Of a DNA stretch of 64,000 nucleotides, positions 61,892 to 64,000 are shown in pieces; position 1 is the stretch's first letter, and the number at the start of each line of letters is the position of its first letter. Position numbers and translations under genes: made by a program. Under the pieces are notes generated by a model, which saw only the letters and a list, made by a program, of their open reading frames with translations, was not told the origin of the DNA and did no database searches. The DNA is from Pezicula radicicola (taxonomy: Eukaryota; Ascomycota; Leotiomycetes; Helotiales; Dermateaceae): contig PDUO01000067.1 of assembly GCA_003008705.1 (NCBI GenBank), positions 62,001 through 126,000 on the forward strand. The letters are read 5' to 3'.

Positions 61892-64000
61892 CTACAAAAC
61901 ACCTCTCCTAGCCATTGCCTCCTTCAGTTTCTTCTGCAGCCCAAAAACATTATCTCCGTCCATCATAGTATAATGATTTCCCTCACATTCCCAATACCCG
62001 ACCTCACTGTCAACAAACCCATCCCACTTCTTCAAATGATCGCTCAACCAACCATTCTTATCCGTACCTACAGTAGCTAATGGTACAGCATAGAAAACGT
62101 CCAATTTACTAACTTTTCCCTTGGGTTCATAATCATGCGCAAGTCCATGTAGATTAACACTCAGAGTAGCCCAATGCATCAACTTTTCAGCATTGAGATC
62201 TAACTCTCTTAATCGCTCTTCCGGAGCTCGTGCCATGACCCAAGACAAAACCTCCTCCTCGCTCAATTTATGTAAGGCTTCTGATTGCTTTACTGCGTAG
62301 TCTTCTGATATGAAACCGAGGAAGTAGACAAGAGTGAGGATTGTTTCTGTCCAGTCTAGCTCTTTCATGCGGAAGCTGATGTTGGGTGGTAGATTAAATG
62401 AGGCGCAGAATCCGACTTCGAGGTTAAGTCCTTCGAGCTTCTTGGCTATCTCGAATGCGATCATTCCACCGAAAGAATAGCCGCACAGAATGTAGGGGCC
62501 GGTTGGTTGTGTTTTGATGATTGCTTGGACATAGGTACTACCATTTTGTCAACAAAGCTCTACGGAGTATAAGGTATGTAAACTCACTCAGTCATATGAT
62601 CAAGGGACGTAAACATCTTCTCTCCAGGGTTGAAGCCTGGGGCACGAATGGCATAAACTGCCCTATCCGCGAAATATTTACTAAGATTCAAGAATATCAG
62701 AATCTCACCCAATCCAGGGTGAACAAAGAATATTGGTGGTCTTCCAGGTCCATTTTGCAACTCAACAATTGGATTGTACTCTCCAGCACCCTCTTGGATC
62801 TTAGCAAGCTCTTTAGACAAACCGGCAATCGATGGATTCCGCAGAATCGAAATCATGGGGATCTGGATCGTGAGAGATAAGGCTTCTTCAACTAGGTTCT
62901 TGAACCGGATCAGTTGGATCGAGTCGATACCCATGTCAACCAAACTATCCTCAATGCCAACCTCCTCGTCGTCGATGCCAAATTCTTTCGAGAATACTTG
63001 GGCAATCGCTTTCTCTGTCTCATTAGATGGTGCAATACGGCGAGCTTTTACAAACGATGAGATGCGTGCCTTGGTCTGCTGGCGGTAGGTATCAAAAACT
63101 CCAGCTTCATAAGCAATCTTTAATTTCGGACGAGATAGTTTTCCAAGTGCAGACTTTGGAAGCAGTTCCAAAGTGAGTGGAACCGTATCAATTGGTTTCT
63201 TGGAGCAGTAAAGCATAGACGTCTGACTGATTTGGTTAATCGTCGTCACGAATTCTGTATCGGAAGCCATCATTTCCTCACTTGGGAGGAACACAACAAC
63301 CACTTCTTCGCTATCGCTTCCAGTAGGGAAGGTGGAGAAAACAGCTAGATATGATGGGACAATGCCAGGAATCTTTGCTTCCTCTAGAGCTGTCTCGAGT
63401 TCGTGCGAGAAGTATTTAACGCCGTTGATGATGAGGGAATCTTTCGATCGTCCACCAAGGACAAGATTCCCTAGAGAGTCAATGGCTCCTTTGTCTCCTG
63501 TTTTGAACCATCCATCTTTGGTAAAAGATTCTTCGGTGGCCTTAGGATTGTTGTAGTATTTTTTGAAGACTGCAGGACCTGACCTACTCAAAAACTCGGA
63601 TTTAGTATTCTTATTTCAGAAATATCCAAAGCCACTTCAACATGAATCAGAAATAATCAAATAAGCCACTCAAATTGAGCGACTTACCGCTACTCAAATC
63701 AAGTGAGTTACTCACATTTCTAGATTCCCGTTCTCTCCTGCTGCGAGGACAGTTCCATCGTCGGATGTGATGCGCTGGAGTACTGGCTCATTTGTCAATC
63801 CAACGGAGCAGAAGGGCAATTGCCGCTCAATTTCATAATCTGGACATTGCAAATTATAATGACAAGCTGCACATGTCTACGAAGACATCAGTGAGAGACC
63901 AGAAATAGGCAGGCTGGACTTACCTCAGTCATGCCAAAAGCAGTTCTCAAAATACTTGAAGGCCCACCCAACTTCTGAACGAGCTTGGAAAAATCCACAG
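61892..64000 (-). CDS. NRPS-like synthetase, A-T-TE, 3' part only
   Basis: Runs off the right edge; the N-terminal part of the adenylation domain is outside. Exons seen: 63924-64000+, 63716-63876, 62588-63583 and 61892-62537. Adenylation motifs: AFGMTE-TCAACHYN spanning the first junction (A5), DGWFKTGDKG (A7), GGRSKDSLIINGVKYFSHELE (A8 region), LLPKSALGKLSRPKL (A10). Then a carrier domain (DMGIDSIQL, Ser for phosphopantetheine) and a thioesterase (FFVHPGLGE, GYSFGGM nucleophile, GNHYTMM His). No condensation domain is present. This A-T-TE order is that of fungal atromentin/furanone/terphenylquinone-type synthetases that join aryl-pyruvic acids; the exact product cannot be told. The intron 63584-63715 starts with a minisatellite unit. 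Confidence 0.92.
63665..63715 (-). repeat. 18-bp repeat units at a 5' splice site
   Basis: On the minus strand the intron begins GTGAGTAACTCACTTGATTT, a near-consensus unit, followed by a second unit (CGCTCAATTTGAGTGG). The GTGAGT donor lies inside the repeat. Confidence 0.8.

Overview
The window is nuclear DNA of a filamentous ascomycete (Pezizomycotina). The class is inferred: Leotiomycetes/Helotiales-like gene content fits, but nothing in the sequence proves it. The evidence is genes split by 46-360 base introns with GTAAGT-type donors, CTAAC/CTGAT branch points and TAG/CAG acceptors; fungus-specific families (HET, 2EXR, DUF4246, DUF3237, hydrophobin, quinate catabolism, NRPS-like A-T-TE); and AT-rich blocks with decayed genes. 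Exon boundaries were worked out by hand from frame, splice signals and family motifs.

Layout. 1-3.4 kb: mostly non-coding, with a dense 18-bp minisatellite. 3.4-7.9 kb: a partial quinate-utilisation cluster: type II dehydroquinase (+), quinate/shikimate dehydrogenase (-) and quinate permease (+). The last two are divergent and share a promoter. 8.4-18.8 kb: a HET-domain gene, then a 4 kb AT-rich graveyard (NRPS condensation relic, NNF1-like pseudogene, solo LTR with target duplication), then an alpha/beta hydrolase joined to a long ankyrin array. HET and ankyrin-effector architectures suggest an allorecognition or defence-type island (inference). 20-26 kb: a decayed quinone oxidoreductase, a DUF4246 gene with one internal stop, and a secreted two-domain fasciclin protein. 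26-30.5 kb: no supported gene; one strong inverted repeat. 30.5-42.2 kb: cry-DASH photolyase/cryptochrome with an RGG tail, a MITE, a DHA2-type MFS transporter, an F-box/LRR protein and a secreted GH53 galactanase. 43.8-53.2 kb: a 2EXR protein, a seven-exon cytochrome P450, a hydrophobin-like secreted protein, quinolinate phosphoribosyltransferase, a small protein and a DUF3237 protein. 53.6-64 kb: a second MITE copy with a large minisatellite field, a conserved coiled-coil protein, an LSB/PIN3-type SH3 protein with a long upstream in-frame region, a GNAT acetyltransferase, and the 3' part of an NRPS-like A-T-TE synthetase that runs off the right edge.

The most unusual signal is a dispersed family of 17-19 bp units (about GTTACCCAAATCAAGTCA) seen at about ten places on both strands. 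At 33.1 kb it is the core of a small element with 33-bp terminal inverted repeats and TA target duplications, so the minisatellite probably spread inside a Tc1/mariner-type MITE. Units also fill two introns of protein-coding genes, and in one of them a unit supplies the 5' splice site.
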